Origin: Streptomyces tanashiensis | GTDB lineage: Bacteria; Actinomycetota; Actinomycetes; Streptomycetales; Streptomycetaceae | Assembly: GCF_014648895.1 (NCBI RefSeq) | Contig: NZ_BMRZ01000001.1 | Location: forward strand, 620,001 to 684,000 | Direction: 5' to 3' | DNA length: 64,000 nt | In this document: piece by piece, positions 23,489 through 34,125 of the stretch | Position numbering within the stretch: position 1 is the first letter of the stretch | How the letters are laid out: every line of letters begins with the position of its first letter | Position numbers and translations under genes: made by a program | The notes under the pieces: generated by a model | What the model was told of the DNA's origin: nothing | The model's database searches: none | The model's input: only the letters and a program-made list of their open reading frames with translations

Positions 23489-23537
23489 TCCCCGTTCCGG
23501 GCCGGGGTCTACCGCGCCGGGGTCTTCCGGGCCGGGC

Positions 23538-25559
<2,022 letters not shown>

Positions 25560-25669
25560 GTCCCCATCCTGCCGCAGCGGTCTCCTCCTTTCTCCGCTCT
25601 CTCGCGCCGACGCGCGCGACGCAGGACACTGGGCCGGATTCGTCGGGCACGCGCGGAGGGGGAACGCAG

Positions 25670-28600
25670 ATGCGGGAGAGTCACCGGGCCGAGGCCGAGC
25701 GGCTGTTGGAGCGGGCCGTGGCGGAGGAGATACGGACCTCCGGCGGCCGGGCCGACACGGAGGCGCTCCTCGCGCGGGGTCGGGCCGAGCTGGACGTGAT
25801 GGCGGCGGGAGCGGTTGACGCGTACGCGGTCTACCTGCGGGCGGTGGAGGAGGCGGAGGCGGGGCCGCCGCGACCGGCGGGCCGTTTCGCCGGCCCGGCG
25901 ATCGGGGGCCCAGCCCTGGTCACGGGGGTCGCCGCGGCCGCCGCGTTCGGTGCGGACCTGGCGCTCGGTACGGCGGCGGGGACGGCGCTCGGCGCGGGCG
26001 CGGCGGTCGCCGTGGCCGGGGCGGCGGCGACCGTCCTCCGCGCGACGACCGGGCACCGCGCGACCGGCACGCCGGGCCGGGCCGCCGGGATCGAGCAGCT
26101 ACGACTGGCGTGGCTGACGGCCTTCGAGGCACGGGGGGTACGGCCGTTCCTGGAGCGGGAGCGCGCGGGGGCGGGCGGACGGACGCCCGATGCCGGGACG
26201 GGGCGGCCGGAGGCCGGGGGTCTTCCCGCCGGGGCCGCGGGGCCTGCGGCCGGGGCCGGCGGGACGGAGGACGGAGCTGCCGGGGGCGGGCTCGGCCGGG
26301 CCGGGGCGGAATCCGGGGTCCATGGGGCCGGAGCCTGGAGGGGCTGGGACGGCGCGGGGGCCGGGCTCGGCCAGGCCGGGGCCGGGGGATCCGAGGTTCC
26401 GGGGGCCGGAGCCCGGTGGGGTGAGGACGGCACGACGGGGGGTGCCGGGGGCTCCGGGGCTTGGGAAGGCCAGCGGGGGCTTCGTGGGGGCGATCGGAGT
26501 GCGGCGGCTCGGAGTCGGACCGTGCTGGCGCGTTCCTTCGGGCATCTGCCCGATCCCGGTGGGGTGTTCGCCGGGCGGCGGGACGAGCTGGCCCGGATCA
26601 CCCGCTGGGTGCAGGCCGGGCGGGCCGCGCCGGTCACCCGGCCGACCGTCGTGCAGCTGCACGGCGCACCGGGGTCCGGCCGCACCGCGCTCGCCGTGCG
26701 GGCCGCCCACGCGCTGCGCGACCAGTTCCGCGGGGCCTGCGTCGTGGACCTGCGCGGCGCGGCGAGCGGCGAGCGGCCCGTCTCGACCCGGGAGGCGCTG
26801 CTGCACCTGCTGAACCGGCTCGGCGCCCCGCGCGACCGGCTCCTCTTCCGCGAGGGTGCCTCGGCCGACCAACAGGTGCGTCGGCTCTCGGAGTTGTACC
26901 AGCGGCAGCTCACCGGGGTGCCGGTCACGGTGATCCTGGACGACGCCGTGGACCCCGCCCAGGTGCGGGCCCTGCTGCCGGAGCGCTCCGACAGTCTGGT
27001 GCTCGTGACCTGCCGGGAACCGCTGGACCTCGGCGAGGACCTGCCGGCCGACGTGCACACGCTGCCGGTGGCCGCGCTCGACGTGGCGGGCGCCGAGGAG
27101 CTGCTGCGCGCGACGGCCGGCGCGCCCGACCCCGGGCCGTACGACGCCGAGGCCTTCGAGCGGATACGAGAGCTGTGCGGCGGCCTGCCGCTGGCGCTGC
27201 GGGTCGTGGGCTCCCTGTTGGGGCACCGCTCCATGGAGGACGTGGCGCACGTCCTCGCCCGCCCCGGCTGGGGCCCCGATCCCGTCGAACGCGCCCTGTC
27301 CGTCCGGTACTTCCTCGACTTCGACGAGGACGCCCGGCAGCTGCTCCGGCGGCTCGCGCTGGCCGGGCGGGCGTCCCTCGGCGCTGCGGCGGCCGCCGCC
27401 CTGCTCGACGGGAGCGGGCCGGAGGCGGCCCGGCGGCTGCGGGAGCTCTCCGGGGCCGGTCTCCTCGACCACGTGCGCGGGGAGCGCTACCGGCTGCACG
27501 ACGTGGTGCGCGGCTTCGCGGCCGTCCGGCTCCTGGACGAGGAGGACGCGGCCGGGATCGCGGCGGCGCAGGAGCGGCTCATCCGGAACCACGCGGAGCT
27601 CGCGGACGCGGTGATCCGGATGGTCGACGGCAAGATGTCGACCCGTGCCGACCGGTTCGACGGGCACGGCTTCGGCTCGCTGGAGGCGGCGCTCGGCTGG
27701 CTCGACGAGGAGTCCAGTTTCATCACGGCGGCCCTGCGGCACGCGGAGGGCGTCGACCAGCAGACGGTCCTGGGCCTGCTCAGCGCGCTCTGCGACTACT
27801 GCCTGCTGCGCGGCGACCTCTACCGTCTCGGCGAGATCAACGAGCTGGCCGAGTCCGTCGGGCAGGGGCTGCTCACCCGCTCGGTGCGCTGGCGGACCGG
27901 TATCGCGGCCCGGCAGCTCGGTGAGCTCGACAAGGCCCACAAGACGCTGACCTCGGTCGTCTCCCAGTACCAGGAGGCGCACCAGGACGCGGGGGCCGCG
28001 CTCGCGCTCTGCTCGCTGGGGATCACGCTGCACCACCAGGGGCGGCTGACGGAGGCCGCGGCGCGTCTGCGGGAGGCGCTGGCGCTCCAGGAGCCGGAGT
28101 CGCTGGCCGCCGACCGGGGCTGGACGCTGCACGCGCTCGCCGCCGTCGAGCGCGACCGGGGCGACCTGGCCGAGGCGACGGCGCTGCTGGAGCGGTCGCT
28201 CGCCCTGCACCGCGAGCACGAGTCGCTGCACGGTGAGGCGTGGGCGCACTTCCAGCGCGGCCAGGTGCTGCTGGTCCGGGGTGACGTGCCGGGCGCGGAG
28301 GGCGAGCTGCGGCGCGCCCTGGAGACGTACGGGCGCGTCCACGACGGGCGCGGCGAGGCCTGGGCGCTGACCCAGCTGGCGCGGGCGCGGCTCGCCGCCG
28401 GGGAGGCGGAGCCGGCGGTGGAGGAGCTGCGCGGGGCGCTCGCGCGGCACCGGGAGCAGGAGGACGCGCGCGGCGAGGCGTGGACGCTGTACTACCTGGG
28501 GCAGGCCCTGGAGGAGCGGGGCGACCGTGACGAGGCGGTGCGGGAGCTGGGCCGGGCGCGGTCGATGTTCTCGCGGATGCGGGACCTGTACGGCCTCGCG

Positions 28601-29131
28601 TGCGCCCGGCACCACCTGGGCCGGGTGACCCGGGACCAGCAGGCGGCCCGGGCGGGGAACCTGCGCAATTCCGGGTTCGCCCGGCAGCTGCTGGTGGACG
28701 CGCGGGCGGACTTCCGCCGGATCGGGGTCGCGCACGGCGAGGGCTGGGCCTGTCTGGAGCTCGCGGTCGTCGACGCCGGCAACGGCCGGGTGGCGCAGGC
28801 GCTCGCGCTGTGCGAGGAGGCGCGCTCGCTGTTCGACGCGTACGGCGACCGGCGGGGCGCGGACTGGGCCCGGCTCCTGCGCTGCGGGCTGCTCCCGCAC
28901 GCGGCGCCGGGCACGCCGGAGCCGGGGACGGCGTCGGCGCGCGAGGAGCTCGCGGCGCTGGCCGCGGACCGGCATCCGTCCCGCGATCCGAGGGTCGACG
29001 ACTGCGCCGAGGCCCATGGACTGCTGCTGGACCGGGGCATCGCGGCGGCGACCCCGTGGCAGGCCTGGGACCTGGGCCTGGTCCCGTCCCGTCACGCCCG
29101 GGAGGTCCTGGGGGTGCCGGGGGCCCGGTGA
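25670..29131 (+). CDS. STAND (NB-ARC type) ATPase with TPR domain
   Basis: A 1153-residue protein. The N-terminus is a helical segment, then a strongly hydrophobic Ala/Gly stretch (about 78-125) that may insert in the membrane, then a Gly/Ala/Glu-rich low-complexity linker (about 165-290). The ATPase has GAPGSGRT (332-339) as Walker A, VTVILDD (about 419) as Walker B and [15 protein letters not shown] as the GxP motif of NB-ARC. From about residue 740 to the end are TPR-like helices. Such proteins switch from closed ATPase to oligomeric signalling platform. No DNA-binding domain is present, unlike the SARP relative at 38397. Start ATG has GGAGGGGGAA upstream. Confidence 0.85.
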   Translation: MRESHRAEAERLLERAVAEEIRTSGGRADTEALLARGRAELDVMAAGAVDAYAVYLRAVEEAEAGPPRPAGRFAGPAIGGPALVTGVAAAAAFGADLALGTAAGTALGAGAAVAVAGAAATVLRATTGHRATGTPGRAAGIEQLRLAWLTAFEARGVRPFLERERAGAGGRTPDAGTGRPEAGGLPAGAAGPAAGAGGTEDGAAGGGLGRAGAESGVHGAGAWRGWDGAGAGLGQAGAGGSEVPGAGARWGEDGTTGGAGGSGAWEGQRGLRGGDRSAAARSRTVLARSFGHLPDPGGVFAGRRDELARITRWVQAGRAAPVTRPTVVQLHGAPGSGRTALAVRAAHALRDQFRGACVVDLRGAASGERPVSTREALLHLLNRLGAPRDRLLFREGASADQQVRRLSELYQRQLTGVPVTVILDDAVDPAQVRALLPERSDSLVLVTCREPLDLGEDLPADVHTLPVAALDVAGAEELLRATAGAPDPGPYDAEAFERIRELCGGLPLALRVVGSLLGHRSMEDVAHVLARPGWGPDPVERALSVRYFLDFDEDARQLLRRLALAGRASLGAAAAAALLDGSGPEAARRLRELSGAGLLDHVRGERYRLHDVVRGFAAVRLLDEEDAAGIAAAQERLIRNHAELADAVIRMVDGKMSTRADRFDGHGFGSLEAALGWLDEESSFITAALRHAEGVDQQTVLGLLSALCDYCLLRGDLYRLGEINELAESVGQGLLTRSVRWRTGIAARQLGELDKAHKTLTSVVSQYQEAHQDAGAALALCSLGITLHHQGRLTEAAARLREALALQEPESLAADRGWTLHALAAVERDRGDLAEATALLERSLALHREHESLHGEAWAHFQRGQVLLVRGDVPGAEGELRRALETYGRVHDGRGEAWALTQLARARLAAGEAEPAVEELRGALARHREQEDARGEAWTLYYLGQALEERGDRDEAVRELGRARSMFSRMRDLYGLACARHHLGRVTRDQQAARAGNLRNSGFARQLLVDARADFRRIGVAHGEGWACLELAVVDAGNGRVAQALALCEEARSLFDAYGDRRGADWARLLRCGLLPHAAPGTPEPGTASAREELAALAADRHPSRDPRVDDCAEAHGLLLDRGIAAATPWQAWDLGLVPSRHAREVLGVPGAR

Positions 29132-29190
29132 CGGGCCGGCTCTCCGCGGGCTCGCGGACGACGGGCGACGGGCTCGCGGGCGACGGGCGA

Positions 29191-29231
29191 CGCCCCCTGT
29201 CCCGCACCTCACGGGTGCGGGACAGGGGGCG
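29191..29231. terminator. Bidirectional terminator
   Basis: An 18-bp perfect inverted repeat (29191-29208 and 29214-29231) with a five-base loop lies between the convergent STAND and small membrane protein genes. Confidence 0.8.
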
Positions 29232-29237
29232 GTCGTG

Positions 29238-29477
29238 TCACTTGCCCGGGGCGCCGGCCTGCTTCGCCGGGGTGTCCGGGGTCGTCGCCGCCGGGTCCGG
29301 GGCCTCCTCGAAGGAGACCTTGCCCATGTGGCGGTTCATCGACTTCATCAGCATCCAGACCGCGAGGGCCAGGGCGGCGAAGACGACGAAGCCGAGGACG
29401 CCGGGGGTCACCTTGTTCTTGTCCAGCTCTTCTGCGGCGAAGGGGACAAGCTGGGTCAGTGCCAGGTGTGCGCTCAT
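29238..29477 (-). CDS. Small single-pass membrane protein next to mca
   Basis: A 79-residue protein with one membrane helix (about 27-45, VLGFVVFAALALAVWMLM) followed by a cytoplasmic KSMNRHMGKVSFEE motif and a Pro/Ala tail. It starts just after the mca stop codon on the same strand, so it is co-transcribed and perhaps coupled. An ATG at 29486, overlapping the mca stop, is the alternative start. I know this as a conserved neighbour of mca in Streptomyces without a known role. Confidence 0.75.
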   Translation of the reverse strand: MSAHLALTQLVPFAAEELDKNKVTPGVLGFVVFAALALAVWMLMKSMNRHMGKVSFEEAPDPAATTPDTPAKQAGAPGK

Positions 29478-29478
29478 G

Positions 29479-30360
29479 TCAGGCATTGTCGCGGATGCCC
29501 GCGAAGAGATCTTCCTCGGGGAGGGAGGTCGGGACCAGCGCCTTGCTGAGCTCGTACTCCTCCGTCGGCCAGACCTCCTTCTGGATCTCCATCGGGACCC
29601 GGAACCAGCCGCCGTCGGGGTCGATCTGGGTGCGGTGGGCGATCAGGGCCTTGTCGCGGATCTCGAAGAAGTCCGCGCAGGGCACGAAGGTGGTGAGGGT
29701 CCGCTCCTTGCGCTCGAACTCCTTCCAGCGCTCCAGCCACTCTCCGTACGGGGACTCCAGGCCGCGGGCGAGGAGCGCCTCGTGCAGGGCGGTGGTGCGG
29801 GGGCGGTTGAAGCCCTGGTTGTAGTAGAGCTTCAGGGGCTGCCAGACCGGGCCGAACTCGGCCTCCGGGTACTTCTCGGTGTCGGTCGCGCCGTCGAAGG
29901 CCACCATCGTGATCTTGTGGGTCATGATGTGGTCGGGGTGCGGGTACCCGCCGTTCTCGTCGTAGGTCGTGACGACCTGCGGACGGAAGGAGCGGATCTT
30001 GCGGACCAGCTCGCCGGCCGCGGTGTCGACGTCCTCCAGGGCGAAGCAGCCCTCGGGCAGCGGGGGCAGCGGGTCGCCCTCGGGCAGGCCCGAGTCGACG
30101 AATCCGAGCCATTCCTGGGAGACGCCGAGGATCTCCCGGGCCTCGTCCATCTCCTTGCGGCGCACCTCGTGGATGTTCGCCTCGATGTAGGGGTCGCCCT
30201 GAAGCTGGGGGTTCAGGACCGAGCCGCGCTCGCCGCCCGTGCACGTCACCACCATGACGTCCACCCCCTCGGACACGTACTTGGCCATCGTGGCCGCACC
30301 CTTGCTCGACTCGTCGTCGGGGTGGGCGTGAACGGCCATCAGTCGCAGCTGCTCAGTCAA
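29479..30360 (-). CDS. mca: Mycothiol S-conjugate amidase
   Basis: A 293-residue zinc amidase of the MshB/Mca (LmbE) family. It cleaves mycothiol S-conjugates of electrophiles and antibiotics to a mercapturic acid, which is exported, and GlcN-inositol, which is recycled. The metal motif AVHAHPDDESS and the downstream GGYPHPDHIMTH are clear. MTEQLRLMAVHAHPDDE is the usual N-terminus, and it requires a TTG start at 30360, which has GAGGAT eight bases upstream. An upstream ATG at 30435 would give a non-homologous extension. The length agrees with characterised Mca proteins. It is divergent from the DUF4307 gene. Confidence 0.93.
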   Translation of the reverse strand: MTEQLRLMAVHAHPDDESSKGAATMAKYVSEGVDVMVVTCTGGERGSVLNPQLQGDPYIEANIHEVRRKEMDEAREILGVSQEWLGFVDSGLPEGDPLPPLPEGCFALEDVDTAAGELVRKIRSFRPQVVTTYDENGGYPHPDHIMTHKITMVAFDGATDTEKYPEAEFGPVWQPLKLYYNQGFNRPRTTALHEALLARGLESPYGEWLERWKEFERKERTLTTFVPCADFFEIRDKALIAHRTQIDPDGGWFRVPMEIQKEVWPTEEYELSKALVPTSLPEEDLFAGIRDNA

Positions 30361-30398
30361 AGCTCGATCCTCAGTGATTCGACGCGGAGCGTGGTCTC

Positions 30399-30404
30399 TA
30401 TAGT
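30399..30404 (+). promoter_or_regulatory. Candidate -10 box (TATAGT) for the DUF4307 gene
   Basis: TATAGT in the 98-base divergent region between mca and the DUF4307 gene lies 54 bases before the plus-strand ATG, with TTCGAC at 15-bp spacing as a possible weak -35. Confidence 0.35.
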
Positions 30405-30458
30405 GACGGAATCGGGGGAGTGAAAATTCCGCCACCCCCGGCTTCGAGAGGATCCCCC

Positions 30459-30860
30459 ATGAGCGCGGTGCGAGAGCAGCTGCCCGAGGGGCGCTACGGG
30501 CGCTCCGCGGACGAGCGGGCGGATCGCACGCTGCGGATCGCCGGAGCGGTGCTCGGGGTTCTCTTCGTCGGCCTCCTGGGCTGGTTCGGCTGGTACTACG
30601 TCGTCGACAGCAGGATCAGCGCCGAGATGATCAAGTTCGACGTGGTGAGCGCCACCGAGGTCCAGGTGCACCTGGAGGTCCGGAAGGACGAGGGCGTCAA
30701 GGGCGTCTGCACGCTGCGCTCGCGCTCCGAGGACGGGGCCGAGGTGGCCCGCAAGGACGTCCGGATCGACGACGACGCGACCCGGGTCGACCGCGTCTTC
30801 TCGCTGCGCACGACCGCCCGCGCGACGAGCGCGGAGCTCATGGGGTGTACGGCCCGGTAG
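30459..30860 (+). CDS. DUF4307 membrane protein
   Basis: A 133-residue protein with a cytoplasmic N-terminus (LPEGRYG), one membrane helix (about 27-48, VLGVLFVGLLGWFGWYYV) and a small extracytoplasmic beta domain with two cysteines (VCTLRS and GCTAR). This is the actinobacterial DUF4307 family, found beside mca and greA; function unknown. The ATG at 30459 has GAGAGGAT upstream; a start at 30420 would add a Pro-rich stretch. Confidence 0.85.
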   Translation: MSAVREQLPEGRYGRSADERADRTLRIAGAVLGVLFVGLLGWFGWYYVVDSRISAEMIKFDVVSATEVQVHLEVRKDEGVKGVCTLRSRSEDGAEVARKDVRIDDDATRVDRVFSLRTTARATSAELMGCTAR

Positions 30861-30894
30861 CGGTGGGTAGGGACGGTGTGTCGAGTCCCGGCGA

Positions 30895-30917
30895 GTCACC
30901 ACGGTGACCTGGGGTGA
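30895..30917. promoter_or_regulatory. GGTGAC-type palindrome upstream of greA
   Basis: GTCACC-AC-GGTGAC (30895-30908) is a perfect inverted repeat. Overlapping it, TGACCTGGGGTGA (30905-30917) has the outline TNAC-N5-GTNA. Three half-sites in 23 bases, about 135 bases before greA, look like a binding site; the regulator is unknown. Confidence 0.35.
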
Positions 30918-31050
30918 CGCCATCTTGATGGTTTTTGTCCTCCCGCTTTTCGCCACTCATTGTTAGGCTCGTGGTTTCGCCCACCCGGGACAGCACAGTT
31001 TTCCCGTGTAGGGCGATGCTTTGTATTCCCAGTACCTACGAGGAGCACCT

Positions 31051-31548
31051 GTGACCCAGACCAGCGACAACGTCACCTGGCTCACCCAGGAGGCGTACAA
31101 CAAGCTCAAGGACGAGCTTGAGTACCTGTCTGGTCCCGCGCGTACCGAGATCGCGACGAAGATCGCCGCGGCGCGCGAAGAGGGGGACCTGCGCGAGAAC
31201 GGCGGGTACCACGCGGCCAAGGAGGAGCAGGGCAAGCAGGAGCTCCGGGTCCGTCAGCTCACCCAGCTGCTCCAGCACGCCAAGGTCGGCGAGGCGCCGG
31301 CGGACGACGGTGTCGTCGAGCCGGGCATGGTCGTCACGATCGCCTTCGACGGCGACGAGAACGACACGATGACCTTCCTGCTCGCCTCCCGCGAGTACGC
31401 GAGCGGTGACATCGAGACCTACTCGCCGCAGTCGCCGCTCGGCGTCGGCGTCAACGGCAAGAAGGCCGGTGACGACGCGGAGTACGAGCTGCCGAACGGC
31501 AAGAAGGCCTCGGTGAAGATCCTCAGCGCGAAGCCGTACACCGGCTGA
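31051..31548 (+). CDS. greA: Transcription elongation factor GreA
   Basis: A 165-residue GreA. It enters the secondary channel of backtracked RNA polymerase and stimulates transcript cleavage. The N-terminal coiled coil carries the acidic tip in AAREEGDLRENGGYHAAKEEQ, and the C-terminal FKBP-like domain has YSPQSPLGVGVNGKKAGD. The GTG at 31051 with GAGGAG is the family-consistent start; an upstream in-frame ATG at 31021 has no ribosome site. A terminator follows. Confidence 0.95.
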   Translation: MTQTSDNVTWLTQEAYNKLKDELEYLSGPARTEIATKIAAAREEGDLRENGGYHAAKEEQGKQELRVRQLTQLLQHAKVGEAPADDGVVEPGMVVTIAFDGDENDTMTFLLASREYASGDIETYSPQSPLGVGVNGKKAGDDAEYELPNGKKASVKILSAKPYTG

Positions 31549-31565
31549 TCCGCACTCCTTGAGCG

Positions 31566-31595
31566 AAGGGCCGGCCCCCGTGGGGGCCGGCCCTT
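31566..31595 (+). terminator. Terminator of greA
   Basis: AAGGGCCGGCCCCC and its complement form a 14-bp stem with a tight loop 17 bases past the greA stop codon. Confidence 0.75.
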
Positions 31596-31600
31596 CGTCC

Positions 31601-31639
31601 TGCATGGACATGCAATGATGCCCATCTGACGTCGCGTCA
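31601..31639. promoter_or_regulatory. Two small palindromes upstream of the kinase pair
   Basis: TGCATG-GA-CATGCA (31601-31614) and TGACG-TCG-CGTCA (31627-31639) lie between the greA terminator and the GTG of the first kinase gene, where its promoter must be. They may be operator sites. Confidence 0.35.
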
Positions 31640-31655
31640 CCAGGGGGAGGCCGAG

Positions 31656-34121
31656 GTGCTGGGACCGCTGCGCGAGGACGCACCGCGCCGGATCGGACCG
31701 TACGAGGTGCTGGCCCGGCTGGGGGCCGGCGGCATGGGCGAGGTGTTCCTCGCGCGGGACACCGACGGCACCGGCGGCGGTGTCTTCGTCGCCGTGAAGA
31801 CGGTACGGCGGGACGTCGCCGGCGACCCGGCCTTCCGGGACCGCTTCCGGCGCGAGATCAAGGTCGCCGCGCTCGTCGACAGCGCGTACGCCGCCGCGCC
31901 GGTCGGCGGTGACGCCGACGCCGGGGTGCCCTGGCTGGCCACCGCGTACGTCCCCGGGCCCAGCCTCTCACAGGCCGTGCGGCGCGGCGGCCCGCTGCCC
32001 GTCGCGACCGTGCGGGCGCTCGGCGCGGACGTCGCCCGGGCCCTCGCCGACCTGCACGGGGCCGGGGTCCTGCACCGGGACCTCAAGCCCGGCAACGTCA
32101 TGCTCTCCGTCGACGGCCCCCGGCTCATCGACTTCGGCATCGCGCGCAGCAGCACCGCGACCACCATGACCGCGACCGGCCTGATGGTCGGCACGCCCTC
32201 CTTCATGTCCCCCGAGCACGTGGCCGGCGCCCGCCGGGTCATCGCGGCCTCCGACGTCTTCTGCCTCGGCTCGCTCCTCTGCTACGCGGCGACCGGCGAG
32301 GACCCCTTCGGCGACGGGCCCCTCGCGGCCGTCCTCTACCGCGTCTCCCAGGCCGATGCCGACCTGACGCGGGTCCCGGAGGAGCTGCGCGGGACCGTCG
32401 CCGCCTGCCTGGCCGTCGACCCGGAGGAGCGGCCCACGCCGCAGGAGCTCGCCGGGCTCCTCGGCGCCGGGACGGGGAAGGTCTTCCCCTGGCCGGAGGG
32501 CGTACGGGACCACATCGGCGAGTACGGCAGGGAGCTCGCCCAGCTCGTCGCCTCGGGCGGGCCGCTCCTGGAGGCGCCGCCCGCGCCGGCCGGTCCCGTG
32601 GTCACCCCGACCGTCCCCGGCCTGCACTCCGTCCCGACGCTCGCGCCGGTGGCCCCGCCCACCGTGCCCGCCGCGGTGGCGCCCCGGAAGCGGCGGAAGC
32701 GGCTGCTCGCCGCCGTCCTCGCGCTCGCGGCCGTGGCCGGCGGCCTCGGCACGTATCTGCTGTGGCCCGACCCGGCGCCGCCGAAGACGCCCGTCACGGC
32801 GGGCCCGCCGGCCGGGCCCCGCGTCCCCGGCGTGAGCGACCGCGGCCCCGCGGACGCCTCGGGCGTCGTCGCGCAGAACGCCGCCCAGCGCCCGGCCGGC
32901 TGGAAGCCCTGGCGGGCGAAGCTGACCGCCCCCGCGCTCGGCTGCTCGGCCGGGGAGAAGGTGCTGGTGTGCCGGACGACGGACGGGCGGTACGAGGCGC
33001 TGGACCCGGCGAACGGGAAGCGGCTGTGGACCGCGGACCTGGTGGCGGACCCCCGCGACGACATGAGCTTCATCGGGCCCACCGGCGGGATCTTCATCGC
33101 GGGCGGCACCGCCGTGCCCGCCGTCCACGACGGTTCGGTCGCCCTGCTCTCCGGTGAGCGCGTCCAGGTCCGGGAGGCCCGCAGCGGCGCGGTGCGCTGG
33201 GAGAAGAAGAGCACCGCAGGTGCCAAGATCCGCACGCAGCCGGTCGTGGGCGACGGGGCGGTCTTCGTGCCGACCGGTGACGACGACAGCGGCCGGATGA
33301 CGGCCTTCGCGCTGGCGGACGGCCGGGAGCTGTGGACCAAGGCGCTCACCAACGCCGACCTCGCGCGCGGGTATTTCCGCGACTTCGAGCCGGTCGCCTA
33401 CGCGAACGGGCTCGTGTACGCGCTCAGCGACGGCGGCTTCGTGGCGTTCGACGCGAAGACCGGCCGGCAGCGCGGCCAGGTGCCCCCGGCGGCCAAGGAG
33501 TGCGACAGCCTCCTCGTCCAGGGCCGGTACGCCTACTGCGCGCCGCTCGACGCGACGAACGAGGCCCCGCTCGTGCTGCACCGCCTGGACGCCACGACGC
33601 TCGCACCGGTGGGCGGTGGCCCGCTCGCGGTCCCGGCCGGGGTGGCGAAGTCGGGCGCCTGGCCGACCGCCGTGTCCGCCCGGGCCGCCGTCGTCCTCGA
33701 CCGGGGGGCCATGCGCTGGGCCGACTGGGGCAACACCAGCGCGCCCGAGGGCGCGTTCGTCCTCGACCCGGCCACCGGCGGCCTCCTCGGCCGCTACCCG
33801 CTTCCGCCGGCCGGGGCGGCCGACGTCGGGCGGCAGCTCGTCTCCGACCCGCTGATCGCCGGGAACTCCCTGCTGTGGGCGGACTTCTCGTCCCTGCACC
33901 TGGTGCCCTTGGGCAACGGCGGCAAGCCCGGCAAGGAGCGGGTCGTGCCCGTGCCCGGCGCTCCCGGGCCGCGCGCCAGTGACCCGTACGACCGCGTGAA
34001 CGGCACCTACCTGGACCGGGAGATCCGGCCGCCGGTGGTCCTGCCGCTCGGCGGTGTCGCCCACGTCGTGTACGACACCGGGGTCGTCGCCTCCGTCGCG
34101 CTCCCCGGCGAGAAGGAGTAG
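31656..34121 (+). CDS. Membrane Ser/Thr kinase with extracytoplasmic PQQ-like propeller
   Basis: An 821-residue Hanks-type kinase. Kinase domain about 13-275: glycine loop LGAGGMGEV, catalytic lysine K48, HRDLKPGN with D142, DFG with D159. A Pro-rich juxtamembrane linker leads to one membrane helix (about 348-370). The outer part (about 380-821) contains RPAGWKPWRAKL and repeated blades (LDPANGKRLWTADL, ALADGRELWTKAL, FDAKTGRQRG) of a PQQ-type beta-propeller, a likely ligand sensor. The GTG at 31656 follows GGGGGAGG. The next gene is a paralog four bases downstream. The substrate and ligand are unknown. Confidence 0.9.
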   Translation: MLGPLREDAPRRIGPYEVLARLGAGGMGEVFLARDTDGTGGGVFVAVKTVRRDVAGDPAFRDRFRREIKVAALVDSAYAAAPVGGDADAGVPWLATAYVPGPSLSQAVRRGGPLPVATVRALGADVARALADLHGAGVLHRDLKPGNVMLSVDGPRLIDFGIARSSTATTMTATGLMVGTPSFMSPEHVAGARRVIAASDVFCLGSLLCYAATGEDPFGDGPLAAVLYRVSQADADLTRVPEELRGTVAACLAVDPEERPTPQELAGLLGAGTGKVFPWPEGVRDHIGEYGRELAQLVASGGPLLEAPPAPAGPVVTPTVPGLHSVPTLAPVAPPTVPAAVAPRKRRKRLLAAVLALAAVAGGLGTYLLWPDPAPPKTPVTAGPPAGPRVPGVSDRGPADASGVVAQNAAQRPAGWKPWRAKLTAPALGCSAGEKVLVCRTTDGRYEALDPANGKRLWTADLVADPRDDMSFIGPTGGIFIAGGTAVPAVHDGSVALLSGERVQVREARSGAVRWEKKSTAGAKIRTQPVVGDGAVFVPTGDDDSGRMTAFALADGRELWTKALTNADLARGYFRDFEPVAYANGLVYALSDGGFVAFDAKTGRQRGQVPPAAKECDSLLVQGRYAYCAPLDATNEAPLVLHRLDATTLAPVGGGPLAVPAGVAKSGAWPTAVSARAAVVLDRGAMRWADWGNTSAPEGAFVLDPATGGLLGRYPLPPAGAADVGRQLVSDPLIAGNSLLWADFSSLHLVPLGNGGKPGKERVVPVPGAPGPRASDPYDRVNGTYLDREIRPPVVLPLGGVAHVVYDTGVVASVALPGEKE

Positions 34122-34125
34122 TCCC

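Noticed and set aside
26099..29212. Minus-strand frame of over 1000 codons opposite the STAND gene
   Set aside because: Arg/Gly/Pro-rich shadow text without domains; the plus strand has P-loop and TPR motifs.
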